Below, piece after piece: positions 13,501 to 24,500 of a stretch of DNA of 64,000 nt. A program made the position numbers and the translations under genes. Source of the DNA: Heterotrichella gracilis (Eukaryota; Sar; Xanthophyceae; Tribonematales; Xanthonemataceae); the NCBI GenBank assembly GCA_032358255.1, contig JAULBX010022187.1:62001-126000 (forward strand), written 5' to 3'. Numbering within the stretch: the stretch's first letter is position 1; the number at the start of each line of letters is the position of its first letter. Below the pieces are notes generated by a model that saw nothing but the letters and a program-made list of their open reading frames with translations, ran no database searches and was not told the DNA's origin.

Positions 13501-15194
13501 TCCAATCATGCCCCGCCCTGGCCGCCAGGGATGAGTTCCGTGCGATCATGAACCTCCAATCGATCGATGTGATTGCCACGCGGCTGTGGTTTGATCGGCT
13601 GGTGGCCACCCGATTCCCCGCAAATGTGCTGTCAGGGTTTGGGGACAGCTACGGGTCAACCTACTTTGACCTCAACACCCTGCAAGTGCGTGGAAACCCT
13701 AGCGAAAAGTGTAGCACAAGGTGTAGCAAAGGGTTGATTGGGCTGTGGCCATGGAACCCTAGCATAGGGTTGAGGGAATCTGCTGCACGCAGGGAAGGCC
13801 ATGAGGGCTCAGGAAGATAAACCCTCAGGATATCTTTGCACGTTTCTGAGACGGAGTGCCACCAAATTACCCCAGGCACCTACCTTCCCCTCACTCCCCA
13901 CACCTGGGTTCACCACCTCTAACCCACCCTCATTCCTATTCTTGCTTACCATCTTGACCCACCTCCTCTTTCAATCCAGGACGAGTACCGGGATGCCCCC
14001 GGGAGCGTGATTGCCTCCGACTTCTACCACAGCAACTCCCTCATGCCCCTGAGCGATGAGGCTATAGTGGACATGGTGCATAAGAATTTGGCGCAGTGTG
14101 AACCTGCGTTTGGAGATGCCAAGGTGAGGGCAGGGGTATTGATATACATATGTGCAGGGAGGAGCCCTGTCCAGGTGGTTCACTGTGTTCAACTTCCCTT
14201 GGACCATGGACTTCAGCTCTCGTGTTAACCCTAATACCTACAATTTCAAACCCTGCTCCGCGTCCAGGTCATATTCTCCGAGGCTGTAGTGTCAAACCCC
14301 AGGTTCACATTCTTACTAAAAGATTAAAACCCTAACACCAAGACCCTGATTCACCCCCCTGTCCAGGTTGTTGACTAGGCAGTTTCAAGGTTGCCCGTGC
14401 CATGAACCTAAATCCTAGTCCCAAACCCTAGCCCCAACCCCCTTGTCCCCACCTGTCCAGGTGGTTGACAACGCTGTGCTCAAATTCCATGACCTTAATA
14501 CCTCATCCAAAACCCTACCCTCTTGTCCCCCCCCATCCAGGTGGTTGACTACGCAGTGCTCAAGTTCCCCCGGGCCGTGACCCACTTCAGCCCCGGGAGC
14601 TACCCCTACCGCCCCACGCAGCCCACCTCCATACCAAACCTCTTCATGGCAGGCGACTGGGTGAAGCAAGTGCCGCACGGAGCCAATGGGCTGTCCCAAG
14701 TAAGTAAACAGACCCTGGTGTGCAATAGCAATTCCCAAACCCTCGCACCGGACAAAACTCAGCACATCCCAACATGACCCTGGTGAGCAGCGTCTGGCAT
14801 GACCAGCCCTGCGCAAAGAGCTGAACACTAGCTTAAAGCAAACCCTTGTGTTACGCTTTAAACCCTGTGTTTTAAATCTTGTGGCGGCATATAAAGCCCT
14901 AGTGTGCAACCTAACTAAACCCTAGTCACCCCCATGCAAAACCCTAGCCACCTTTCTCAAACCCAACCTGCGCAAAACCCTGCCCCTCAAGCCCAAAACC
15001 CTCGCCTGCAGGAGCGCGCCTACGTGACTGGCCTCTTGGCCGCCAACTTGGTGGTGAGTGGCAGCGGCTATGGCAAGCCAGCGCAGGTGCTGCCCGTGGA
15101 GGCCGATGAGGCGCACATTGCAGTCATCAAGGACGCCATCAAGGGGGCCAAATCGTTTGCTTCCAGCCTGGGTCTGGTGGGCAATGGCTTGTAG
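10504..15194 (+). CDS. FAD-dependent carotene-desaturase-like oxidoreductase, 593 aa
   Basis: Complete gene of the phytoene-desaturase/amine-oxidase superfamily. Exons: 10504..10792, 11085..11230, 11562..11737, 12022..12108, 12496..12650, 12940..13182, 13486..13685, 13980..14123, 14541..14699, 15012..15194; every phase matches and the total is 594 codons with TAG. Residues 1-86 are Ser/Thr/Arg/His-rich, consistent with a chloroplast transit peptide. The dinucleotide-binding loop VVIVGGGWAG is at 88-97, and PGGLSAGW follows. Near the C-terminus NLFMAGDW (about 513-520) then QERAYVTGLLAAN form the FAD-closing motif seen in zeta-carotene desaturase relatives. Known relatives in algae and plants are annotated as zeta-carotene desaturase-like; whether this one acts on carotenes is inference. 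Intron 9 contains decoy copies of the exon 10 start (see findings). Confidence 0.92.
14166..14540 (+). repeat. Tandem degenerate copies of exon 10 start inside intron 9
   Basis: Four imperfect copies of the acceptor plus the first 30-50 nt of exon 10 begin near 14169, 14264, 14365 and 14458, before the true acceptor at 14540. Each has a CCAG|GT-type acceptor followed by sequence resembling GTGGTTGACTACGCAGTGCT. They are separated by CCCTAA-type telomere-like runs, with a period of 80-100 bp. Confidence 0.75.
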
Positions 15195-16163
15195 GGTGGG
15201 ACATGGGTGGATGTTTGGGGTGTGGGACGGAAACGTGAGCAGGGATGGGGAGGGGGGTGGGGGGGTGAGTGTGGTACTGGGATCATTTGTACTGGAAATG
15301 ATATCTTTAGTGTATTTAATACTGGCAGATTGGGTCAGCCACTGGTGCAATGGGGTGCCAGTCTCAGACTGGGACAGTTGGATTGCGCCATTGGGCAATT
15401 GAAGTGCCAGGGCCGCCAAGTGGGTGAACGTGCATTCTGTTTGGAGTAGTGTGATCCTTAACGTATAGTGGCTCCGAACTAGGCGACAGACAGTAGGCTG
15501 CCAGCATGTAGGGCAGATGGCACATATTCACTGCTAGCAGAACCAGTAAGCCAGGAGTGCTCAGCATAGGTGATGGATCATGAGTCATGGGTGCGGGAGG
15601 GCCTGTACTGAAAGAAATGTATGAGCCAGAGCTGTTAGGTGTGGACTACCACCGTGCAATTTTAAATGGAGAAGACAATAATTTTTACAATGTAAATACG
15701 ATGTTAATAATTATTATACATTATGCTGCGATAGCAGCTACAATGGCTCCAGCTCTAGCGGCTACAGTAGCAAGTGTGGTGTGACAATTCCCTTTTTTAA
15801 ATTATGTAACACAATTCAATCATGCAACTGGATCACCTGTTCCAAAGCCCACCACATGTGGTACTGACAGTTGAGTCACACCGGGTTGCGCTAAAAGAGG
15901 TGGTTCACGGTATGTCACATGGGCCAACTCGGAAGAAAAAAGAAAGATAATGTCCACACGGTGAAACTTGTGGAGGTACTAACGAGACATACTAGGTACC
16001 CGCTAGTAGGCAAAGCAGTTATCGTGCCACTACAGGTGACTATAGGAAAAATTGTCACCCAACCGCTGACCTCGGACATCGTGCGTGGGAATGGATAATG
16101 TGATGGCCCCAAAAACGCAGAAGACAAGAAAAAGAATAAGCACATGATCAGAGGGCTGCCTGG
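15195..16163. other. Spacer with an unexplained AT-rich open stretch
   Basis: Contains the desaturase-like 3' UTR. From 15587 to about 16100 the plus strand carries three short protein-like frames: 15587-15784 (acidic start then a hydrophobic Ala/Ile-rich tail, 65 aa), 15822 onward (MQLDHLFQSPPHVVL..., ending in a basic KKKER) and an overlapping frame reading DNVHTVKLVEVLTRHTRYPL. No splice sites link them and no family is recognised. Confidence 0.4.
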
Positions 16164-17482
16164 TCATACAAAGTCATCACATGGCAGCACCCCTCGCGGC
16201 TCTTGCGTGGGCAGCACAAGCACATGGGGGCGCACCGCCCCATTCCTGGACCACACAGCCCCAGCTGTCAAAGGATCGGTTTGCCCGCACCGCGATCTGG
16301 TTACGGCAAGACGGGAGCCCATAGCAGGTCTGCATGACCACTTCCTGGCTGTTGTCACACAGTTTTTCCTCCGCTGCCGATGGACATGCGGCCTCATTTC
16401 CCCACACAGCGCCCGCAAGGCTGCAGCACAGCAGCTGCACCACGCGTGTGCATACCTTTGCCCTCCTTCGCCATCGGGCATGGTGAAGAACTCCTCGGCA
16501 TCTGTTTCTGGGTGGTCCTTGCCCAACAACATCGTCGCCAGTTGGCGGTGGTTTGTGGTGGTGGGCTGGCATGCCCCGCCCTTGCACCACCCCACAAGCA
16601 GCTCACCGTTTTGGAATTTGACCTTGCGCAGGCCAACGAAGGCGTAGTGGGTGGGTTCACCGCGCTTGCCTTCCTCGTACCAAGGCAGAAGCATGTCCAG
16701 CTCTCGCCTGAGACAGGGGCGCAAGGTGGAGGAACGGGGTCGTGCAATTGAAGGGGTATCTGACAACAAACAGGAGGCCAGCTCTTGGGACTGCAAGTGA
16801 CAGGCAGCTGATAAACGCACTGAGTTTAAAGCAGGGAGGGAAGACACCATGGTGGACCAGCCCGACACAAATGCCTTGTGCTGAACAAACCCAGGGGCAG
16901 AATAGCGAGCTGGACAGAACAGGGGCGCCCTCACCTGTAGGGTTTAGGGTGTAGGGTGGGCCAGCTCTCACCTGTAGGGTTTAGAGTGTAGGGTGGGCCA
17001 GCTCTGTCGTGGTGGATGCGCAGCACAGGTGACAAATCGCAGTTGCCACCCTGGTAATGCACCTTTGGGCTAACGCGTGTCGCAGCCACCTCCCGGCTGC
17101 TCAGGAAGCCGGCGCTGAAGCTGTTGGAGGATGGAACATATGTGCGCGCAGTAGGGAAGTCGCGGTAAAAGGGGTTGGTGACGGTCCCAGTCCCAGGGGA
17201 CTGCCCGGTGCGGCGCATGCGGTCGCCAGCAACCTTTACACTGGCTCTGGGTCTCGCAGCGGCTTTTGAAACGCGGGTGGAAGTACCAGCAGGCTTGGGT
17301 TGAAGAGGCGGGCGTTTTGGCGCATAGCTAGTGCTGTTGCCTTGAGCTTCGCTGGTGTTTGTGGGCTGTGTAGAAGCTGGGCCTTGCTGGGGTTCTATGA
17401 CGATGTTTTCCCAGGTTTCAGGGTCGAACGTCTCGAGAAGGAATGTAGGCTTGGCATCGCGCCTTTTGCGCTTTGTTTTAAA
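16164..17482 (-). CDS. Unrecognised multi-exon protein gene (ends unresolved)
   Basis: A long coding exon starts after a TTTGCAG acceptor at 17482 (FKTKRKRRDAKPTFLLETFD...) and runs to a donor at 16971, duplicated at 16934. It is basic, then Pro/Ser/Thr-rich (NPFYRDFPTARTYVP). A second exon is best begun at 16909 (phase matches the first donor) or 16790, and reads LDMLLPWYEEGKRGEPTHYAFVG then VKFQNGELLVGW and an acidic HPETDAEEFFTMPDGE. The 3' end is ambiguous: read on to a stop at 16164, or splice a very short 35-nt intron (16455-16421) to a Cys-containing tail stopping at 16177. Upstream, strong donors at 17744 and 17943 suggest small 5' exons, one of which (phase 0, ending SRIFT) joins well. 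No family was recognised; the LVGW segment is only faintly chromo-like. Confidence 0.5.
16935..17010 (+). repeat. 37-bp tandem duplication containing a splice donor
   Basis: Two near-identical units of about 37 bp (16928-16964 and 16965-17001), each holding a CTCACCTGTAG donor context and a TTTAGGGTGTAGGG telomere-like run. On the minus strand this gives two candidate donors, at 16971 and 16934, in different phases. Confidence 0.75.
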
Positions 17483-17759
17483 CTGCAAAGCACAGAGTTC
17501 AAGGTCAGGCACGGGCAGCTAGCTGTGGGAATGGCACCAGATTTGGTGAGTGGTCGGGAGGGCAGTGGTGCAGCGCCAGGGTGAAAGGCACCATGGGTTT
17601 GTGCTGGCAGGTGGGTTCATTGGTGGGTGAAGCTTGCAGTGAACAACCAGCAGCAAGAGTAGGATGAGAGTCTGACTGTTGCCAAGGTGTGTTACTGTAG
17701 AGTTGTTTCTTAACGCCCCGAGGTGTAGAAGTAGGCTGTACTTACCGTGAAAATGCGCG

Positions 17760-19002
17760 AAGTTGAGGGTAAACTTGCACCTAGTACACTTCTATTGCTG
17801 GATGCTAGGTGTGCCAACACAGAGCAACACTGCTGATGGGGACATGGGGCGAACTTGACTTGGGCAACCTAAATCACACGCAACCCGCTCCAAGAAGGCA
17901 CACGTACGTGCTGCAGACAAGTATTTCGGCGTACTTACTGTAAACATTTTGTGTATTAGCCCTTTCCGGTCTCCTTGCGGTTACAGCAGTGGATTGGCCG
18001 GACCCGAATCACGTGCATGCATCTGCATGCATGCACAAACCCCCCAATCCCGGTTCTGGGCTGGGAGTGTGTGTGGTACAACCAACCGGTACGCGCAATA
18101 GCCCGAGTTGTTGGGCGCGAATACGTGCTGATCTGGGCTGCACTCTAGGTTTCATGTACCAACATGGTGTCCAGCTGTTTTTATCTCGTTTGAACTTGGT
18201 GCGCACCCCTCGTCATGCCTTTACTACTACCCCTTGTTGGCCACAGAAATCCAGCAACCCCTGACTCAGCCAACCAGGTGCCTGAGCCTGCTGCTACCTA
18301 GCAGCTTGGCATATCAAATGGCCATTCTGAGACTTTAGGCTAGAGAGGGGAACAACCGTCCGCTGCAATGGCATGGCAGAGACATGGCGGAGTCATGCCA
18401 CAGCACTTGGTGTTACATGTATGAAATCCAAATCCCCGTCGAGTGGTAACACAACATGCTTGCCCCAACTTCATAGTTACAACTAAGGCTGTTCTACAGT
18501 GAGCTGTACTGTACAGCAGGACTATTAAGTTAACCTATATCAGTACACCCGAGTAAATTTGTCGTGTGCAAAATGGACCTCACCAACCATGGTTACTATG
18601 TGGTAATACATTTCGGTACAGCCTGCTGCCCAGAAATACTGTGCTTGGTGGAACGTTAAACTATGCACTTCATTCACAGAAGGTGGGTGCGCAAAGCATG
18701 TCATATGTCTGCCATGCTGTCGCTGCGGTGCGTTTGTAACAGGTTGTGTTCACACTCCTTGCTTGGGGAAAACAAACAAACTACTACCCATACTACTAGT
18801 GGGTAACAAGTGGACTGAGGGCATATGGGCTATCTAGTCTAAGCAAAACCTGCAACGTAGCTCAACAGCCCCCCCTGCTGCTGCAAACCCATAAAAGAAT
18901 AGACTGCACTTTCCGTGCGGTCTTGCTGGCGCCAAGCCATGGTCCAGTGGGCAGCGCCCCTGCACTACCCACAGCAACCAAGGCTGGCAACCAAGGCGCT
19001 CA
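17760..19002. other. Intergenic 17.8-19.0 kb
   Basis: Probably holds the 5' end of the 17-kb gene (donor-like CACG|GTAAGTAC and ACA|GTAAGTACG on minus) and the 3' UTR of the methyltransferase gene. No other coding or RNA feature is visible. Confidence 0.4.
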
Positions 19003-20327
19003 CTACAACAGCGCCCTGTCCTCCTCGTTGGGCCCCGTCACAATGTGCCCCGCCACGTCCACCTGCAGGAACGCATACTCAATGTAGTGCGCGTTCTCCT
19101 TGGCGTTGTACAGGTTGAGGTTGGGGTCGGCGCTGAACGCCCGCATGCCCTTCCTGGTCAGCCCCTTGAGCGCCTCCAGGGCAGGGTCGGTGAACCCCGG
19201 CCCCGAGGCGTGCAGCTCTAGGAGAAGCTGGCCAAAGGGCAGCTTGGCAGGGCTGGCTAGCACCTCTGGCAGCACCGCCCACTCGGACCACTCAATGTCC
19301 ACCTTGAGTACGTCCACCCAGGTGTGGTTCAGCGCCGCCATGATGGTGGACAGCCGCTTCATCTCCCAGGGCTTGCGGCGGTTGCCCTCCATGGCCAGGG
19401 TCTCGTCCCTGGCGCCCAAACCCCAGGGGAGGTACTTCACGTGGGGACCCAGCCGGCTGATCTGCTTGATGTCGTCGTCGCCCAGGTTGGGGTCAAACAC
19501 AAACACCTTGCAGGGGGTCATCTCCAGCATCTCGTGCTCGAAGGAGGTCTCCCCCTCGTAGCCAAAGTCATAGATCACGCACTCCTCTTTTTGGAGGAAG
19601 GTGCGCACCCCGCAGACCCACTTGCCGCCCTCACCCAGCCTGGAAAAAAAGAAAGGGGGTGAGCATGTGGTGTCAGGTGGCAAAAGGTTCCTTGCTGGTG
19701 TGCTCTGGTGTGGGCTCTACAGTAATTTGGCGGTGTGGGGTGTGTGCACTGTGGTATCAAACAAGAAGACGTGTGCATGTCGAGGCGCAGTGTTGTTTGC
19801 ATAAGCGAATGAGTGTGCAATGTGGTCCCACCAGGACTCTATCTGAGCTGCAAGCTGTCCAAGGCTGTCAGCTACAGCACTGGTACTCCAGAGCAAACCC
19901 TACACCGTAACTGTGCCTAAGTGTGCATGCGTGTGTGCGGCCATGTTGCAAAGGGGCTGGGCGATTGTGGGCTGGCAGACTGATGCAACAGGGTGCGCTG
20001 ACAGAAATAGATAGAGTTAGCTCACCTGCCCATGCGCTCCTTAGTCACGCAGTTGAAAAATGGACCAAAGAAATCCCACAGAAAAGTACTCCATCCAGTT
20101 GCTATGTTTCTGTTCCCCACTTGCTTCCAGTCCACCCACGACAGCTCCACTTCGGCCCGCTTCTGGGCTCGGCTGTAGATCCCGTCCAGGAGCTTGTTCA
20201 GTTTGTCTGCGCTGATGTCTGGAATGTAGGCTGGGGCTGCGAGACACGCTTGCAGAAGGGCTAGTGCGGCAATCAGCGTCAATGCGCAGCCTGGGCGTGC
20301 CCTGGCCATCTGCTTCGGCCTGGCCAT
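19003..20327 (-). CDS. FkbM/METTL24-like SAM methyltransferase, secretory, 312 aa
   Basis: Two exons, 20327..20026 and 19639..19003, phase 2, 313 codons with TAG. The start is the first in-frame ATG; upstream in-frame starts are not ATG. Residues 1-35 form a signal peptide or N-terminal anchor: basic MARPKQMARARPG, then the hydrophobic stretch CALTLIAALALLQACLA, then APAY. The catalytic domain shows VIYDFGYEGETSFEHEML (motif I region), the acidic FVFDPN, then RLSTIMAALNHTWVDVLKVDIEWSEW, the family hallmark: an Asp-Ile-Glu after a predicted strand, preceded by LNH and a Lys. This fits the Methyltransf_21/22 (METTL24-like) group of Golgi or secreted methyltransferases, often glycan-linked; the acceptor substrate is unknown. 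It is transcribed divergently from the dihydroorotase gene. Confidence 0.87.
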
Positions 20328-21551
20328 CGCTCTTCTTGAGTGCGCCGTCTTCAAGGGGGCCTATCTGGTGCAGGGCGCTCCAGGTGTCGTGTATGTCCAG
20401 AGTGTAGGTTATGAGCGGCGGGCCTGCGTCGGAACCTATCTTGACATCCCTTGGCAGGTCCTGCAGAAAGGGGTGAGCTAGGTTAGGGATGTGTGGGCGC
20501 ATGGAGGATAGAAGGGTCCCTGGAGGGATGTTCAGCGGAGGGTTTTGGAAATCGAAACCGACAAGTTGGTAAAGAACAGTTCAAGTCCAGTTAATCGGGG
20601 TCATGGTTGAACATTCGCTTGCACAATCTTGCAACCTAAATGTGGTGCCTTGCCCGACCAACCGAGATGCACAATGTTGCCAATCTAGCCAGGTCCCAGC
20701 CTCATAAACTTCGTTTCCTCCCCAATCCTGTGCCTCTGGCAACAAATAAGTGCAGTGGTTTGCAACTAGCCAGTGCTCAGCAAACCGCGTCACCGCCCGA
20801 CCACCCGACCGAGGGGTCTGTGCAACTGTCGCCCATCTACGTACCCAATAGGTCCTGCAAACTCCACAAACAACTGCCGCTGGACGGCTGTTGGGTGCTG
20901 AGGCGGGGGCTGTCGCTCCTCTACCCTCCTATCGGCTTGCGGTTGATGGGTTAATTAGTAACGGGCTCCACACTATCTGGCGAGAAGCGTGCCTCGAGGC
21001 AGACGGGCAACGTTCCCTGGCAGGCCAGATCTGAGGGCAACCGGCGCGAATGGGCAATACGTGAGGAGATGCTTTCAGAGAGTGGCGGTATTGACGCTCA
21101 ACGTTGCGATCTCCTGGTTAAGCAGGCCGGCGACGCGCTTTCCAGCGCAAGAAAACTGTCTCTGCGGTTGGGCTGCCGTTGCAGCGGTTCCACAGTGCCC
21201 ACAGGCCGCTGCCCAGAGGTGCGGATGAACGTTGACCAACGGGCAGGGATACCGCTTTGTAGGGTCTAGGGTTTGCGAGTTGAGCGGTGGTTCTTGGGCT
21301 GCTGGCTCAGCACCCGCCGCGGCAAACGGTCGTTCTGTCCCGGCCCAGACCGGATACCAAGCCAGGCCACAGCTTCCGCGGGCGGAGGCCACGCTAGGGA
21401 CCCACCCAACGGGTTGGTTCTTCGTGCCACAAGCTACATTCTACACAGTGGCAAACTGCATGTCTCATACTGTTGTATAGCCAAGCCTGAAAGCCCTCAC
21501 CGTGAGTTGGCACACCACCCCCCATGCGCCAATGCCTGGCATGCGATTGAC
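20328..21551. other. Divergent promoter region, methyltransferase / dihydroorotase
   Basis: Shared upstream region of two divergent genes. An open minus frame at 20340-20500 (IPNLAHPFLQDLPRDVKIG...) is out of frame with the methyltransferase and is more likely leader sequence. I see no clear gene or repeat. Confidence 0.45.
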
Positions 21552-24500
21552 ATGCTGCGTACCCTACTAAAACCCCGGTTGTTCTACCGCAGCTTAGCAC
21601 CTCAACCATCGTCGCGCAGCATGTCGTTTATCGCGCCCGTAGCTAGCTCCTCAGCGGTCGACAGACTGGTCATCACGAGGCCAGACGACTGGCACCTACA
21701 TGTGCGGGATGGGGCTGGCCTGCGGTCGGTGGTGCCGCATAGCGCCAAGCACTTTGGGCGGGCGGTAATCATGCCCAACCTCAAGCCTCCTGTCACGAGA
21801 ACAAGTCAGGTGCACGCCAGGAGGGAAGCGGGCATGCGCCGAAGTGCATTGCCCTCCTGAGTTGGCCAAGCGCATTGCAGTGTTGAATGCCACGGTCTGG
21901 GCTTGAGCCTATGCCCTCTGGCACATAAACCCTAAACCTTAACAGTGCGTCCCAGTGTTGAGTTGGGTAACACAACCTGCTGGTACTTGTATAGCCAATG
22001 CATACTTGCCATGGCATATGCATGCATTGCCTCGGCTGCCTGTGGCAACATCAGCATCAGATCACACGGAAATAATAGGTTGAATGCCAAGGCAGAGCTT
22101 TGGACACAATGTGCGCATGTGTGACTTGTAAACCTGGCTGCACTGTTGCAACGCACTGTACTGGGCGGATTGGACATCCATCGCCAGGCATTGCAGCAAC
22201 GCAATAGCTCCCATTGTGGCTCATGTGGCCGGCGCCCGTGTGGATCACTATTCACCGTATCCCACCCACCAGTGCCCTACTTGCCTGCATATGCACCCCA
22301 TGGCATACCACTCAGAGGGCGCGTACTCACCCCACGCCGCCCTTGCATACCGACCATCCAGCACCCGCACACTCCTGCACCACCTCACACCCTCCCAGCC
22401 CTGGCCTTGCACCCCCTCCCCAACCTTGAAGCCCACATCAAACACCACCACCACCACCACTACCACCACCACCACCACCACCACCCCATCATTACAATGC
22501 GCAACCCAGAGACTTTGATGCTGTCCAAACCAGAGAACCCAAACACCGTAAACCCTAAACCACACCGCCCCCCGCAGGCCCTCGAGTACCGCCAGCAGAT
22601 CCTGCAGGCCGCCCCCCAGGGCAGCCCCTTCACCCCCCTCATGACCCTCTACCTCACCGACACCACCCCCCCTGAGGAGGTGTTTGCTGCCAGGGAGGGC
22701 GGGGTGGTGGCCTTCAAGCTGTACCCTGCGGGCGCCACCACCAACTCCAGCGAGGGGGTGACCAGTGTGGCCAAGGTGGTGCCCACGCTCAGGGCAATGG
22801 CGGAGGTGCGTGGGGGAGGGCATAAAAGCAAATAAATATTTTCATTTTTGAACACACATTTTTTAAACATTTTTATGGTTTACAATAGCAGTTCATCGCT
22901 TTAATTTTGAAAAGAGGTTGTTCAAATCTGATATTACCGTATACCCTCAAACCTTAAAATTTTGTTGGGCATTACCAACAAAGTCCCCACCCCTGGGCCC
23001 ATCAACAACGCTGAATTGTGCGATGCAGCCAGCAGCGATGACGACACCAAGTAGCGTGACGGCCAAAATTCTTAGGCTCAGACTGATTAGCAAGGAGGAT
23101 GTGCACTTGCACTGCGTGCTAGAACAAACCTATTGCATATTGCATCGGGTTTGCATTTTGCAATTCATTTGTAATTCCAGTAAATCCACCCGTGTCCCTC
23201 ATGGGTGCCCTTCAGGGGCACACAAGGCAATAAGCCGATGACGGCTTGGAACGCCTTTCTTTTGTTTGTTTCAAATCCACCCGTGACCCCCCCTGCAGGC
23301 TGGTGTATTACTCCTGGTTCACGGGGAGGTCACCGACCCTGCTGTGGACTTCTTCGACCGAGAAAAGGTGTTCATTGAGCGGGTGCTCAAACCGCTGCTG
23401 GACCAGGTGGGGCCATCAAACCCTAAATCCTAACCGTACATCCTCAATCTAGACCCTGATCTGTGTTTATCGAGCCGGTGCTCAAAAGACTGCTGGATTG
23501 ACTGGGGCCATCAAACCCTAAACCCCGACTCCTAAATACCTAAACCCTAACCGCGTCCTTTAAACAGCTTGCATTGGCCATGTGTGTGGGGGGGGGAGGG
23601 CGCGTCACTTACACTCCACCCCGCGACCTACACCAATCAACCCCCGGGATTGTTTGCACTGTCTCCCTCCAACATCATAAACAGACACTACAACAGGCAT
23701 TGAGACAGACACTAAACCTCTTCCCACTGCCGCCCACCCCATCATCCCATGCGTTTTCTAGCCCTCTCACCCCGCCGACCGCCCACCCCAGACCAGGTAC
23801 CAGACTTTCATATTGAAATGGGGCACAGCACCACCAGCATGAGCACCCCTTACCCCCCCCACCCCCTTCCCAACACACACACACCAGGTGTCCATGTTTG
23901 AATCAATCAATTACAACTCCCACTGCACTCCCCTCTTGCCCCGTCATCCACTTCCCATCATCACCACCATACCAAAACCCCTCCTCAACCCCCACCCCCC
24001 ACTCCCCCCCCAGGTACCTGACCTCAAGGTAGTTATGGAGCACATCACCACTAGGGAGGCGGCTCACTTTGTGGCGGGGGCACCGACCAACGTGGCAGCC
24101 ACCATCACCCCCCAACACATGCTGCTCAACCGCAATGCGCTGTTCCAGGTGGGGTGTAGGAGGGGGTGGGATGAGGATGAGGATGGGAATGGCCTCATTG
24201 AGGGTCGGTTTGGTCGGTCAGTCATGACGCATCATCATGGTCCATTGGCGATCATGATCAGCATTTTTCTTGTTGCCAATCAATGATGGGCAAATCGCGA
24301 TGTCATTCACGGACACTGAGCCAATCTCTGCCCTCACACTCCACAATCACCGCCACCACCACCACCACCACACACAAACCCAGGGGTGGCCAGCGTCACC
24401 ATGCCTTCTTCCCCACCATTCCCCCCCTGTCTTCCCCTCACCCCTCCACCCCTTCCCGGGGCGGCTTGGGGCACACCTCCTGCTTGCCAGCACATTTACT

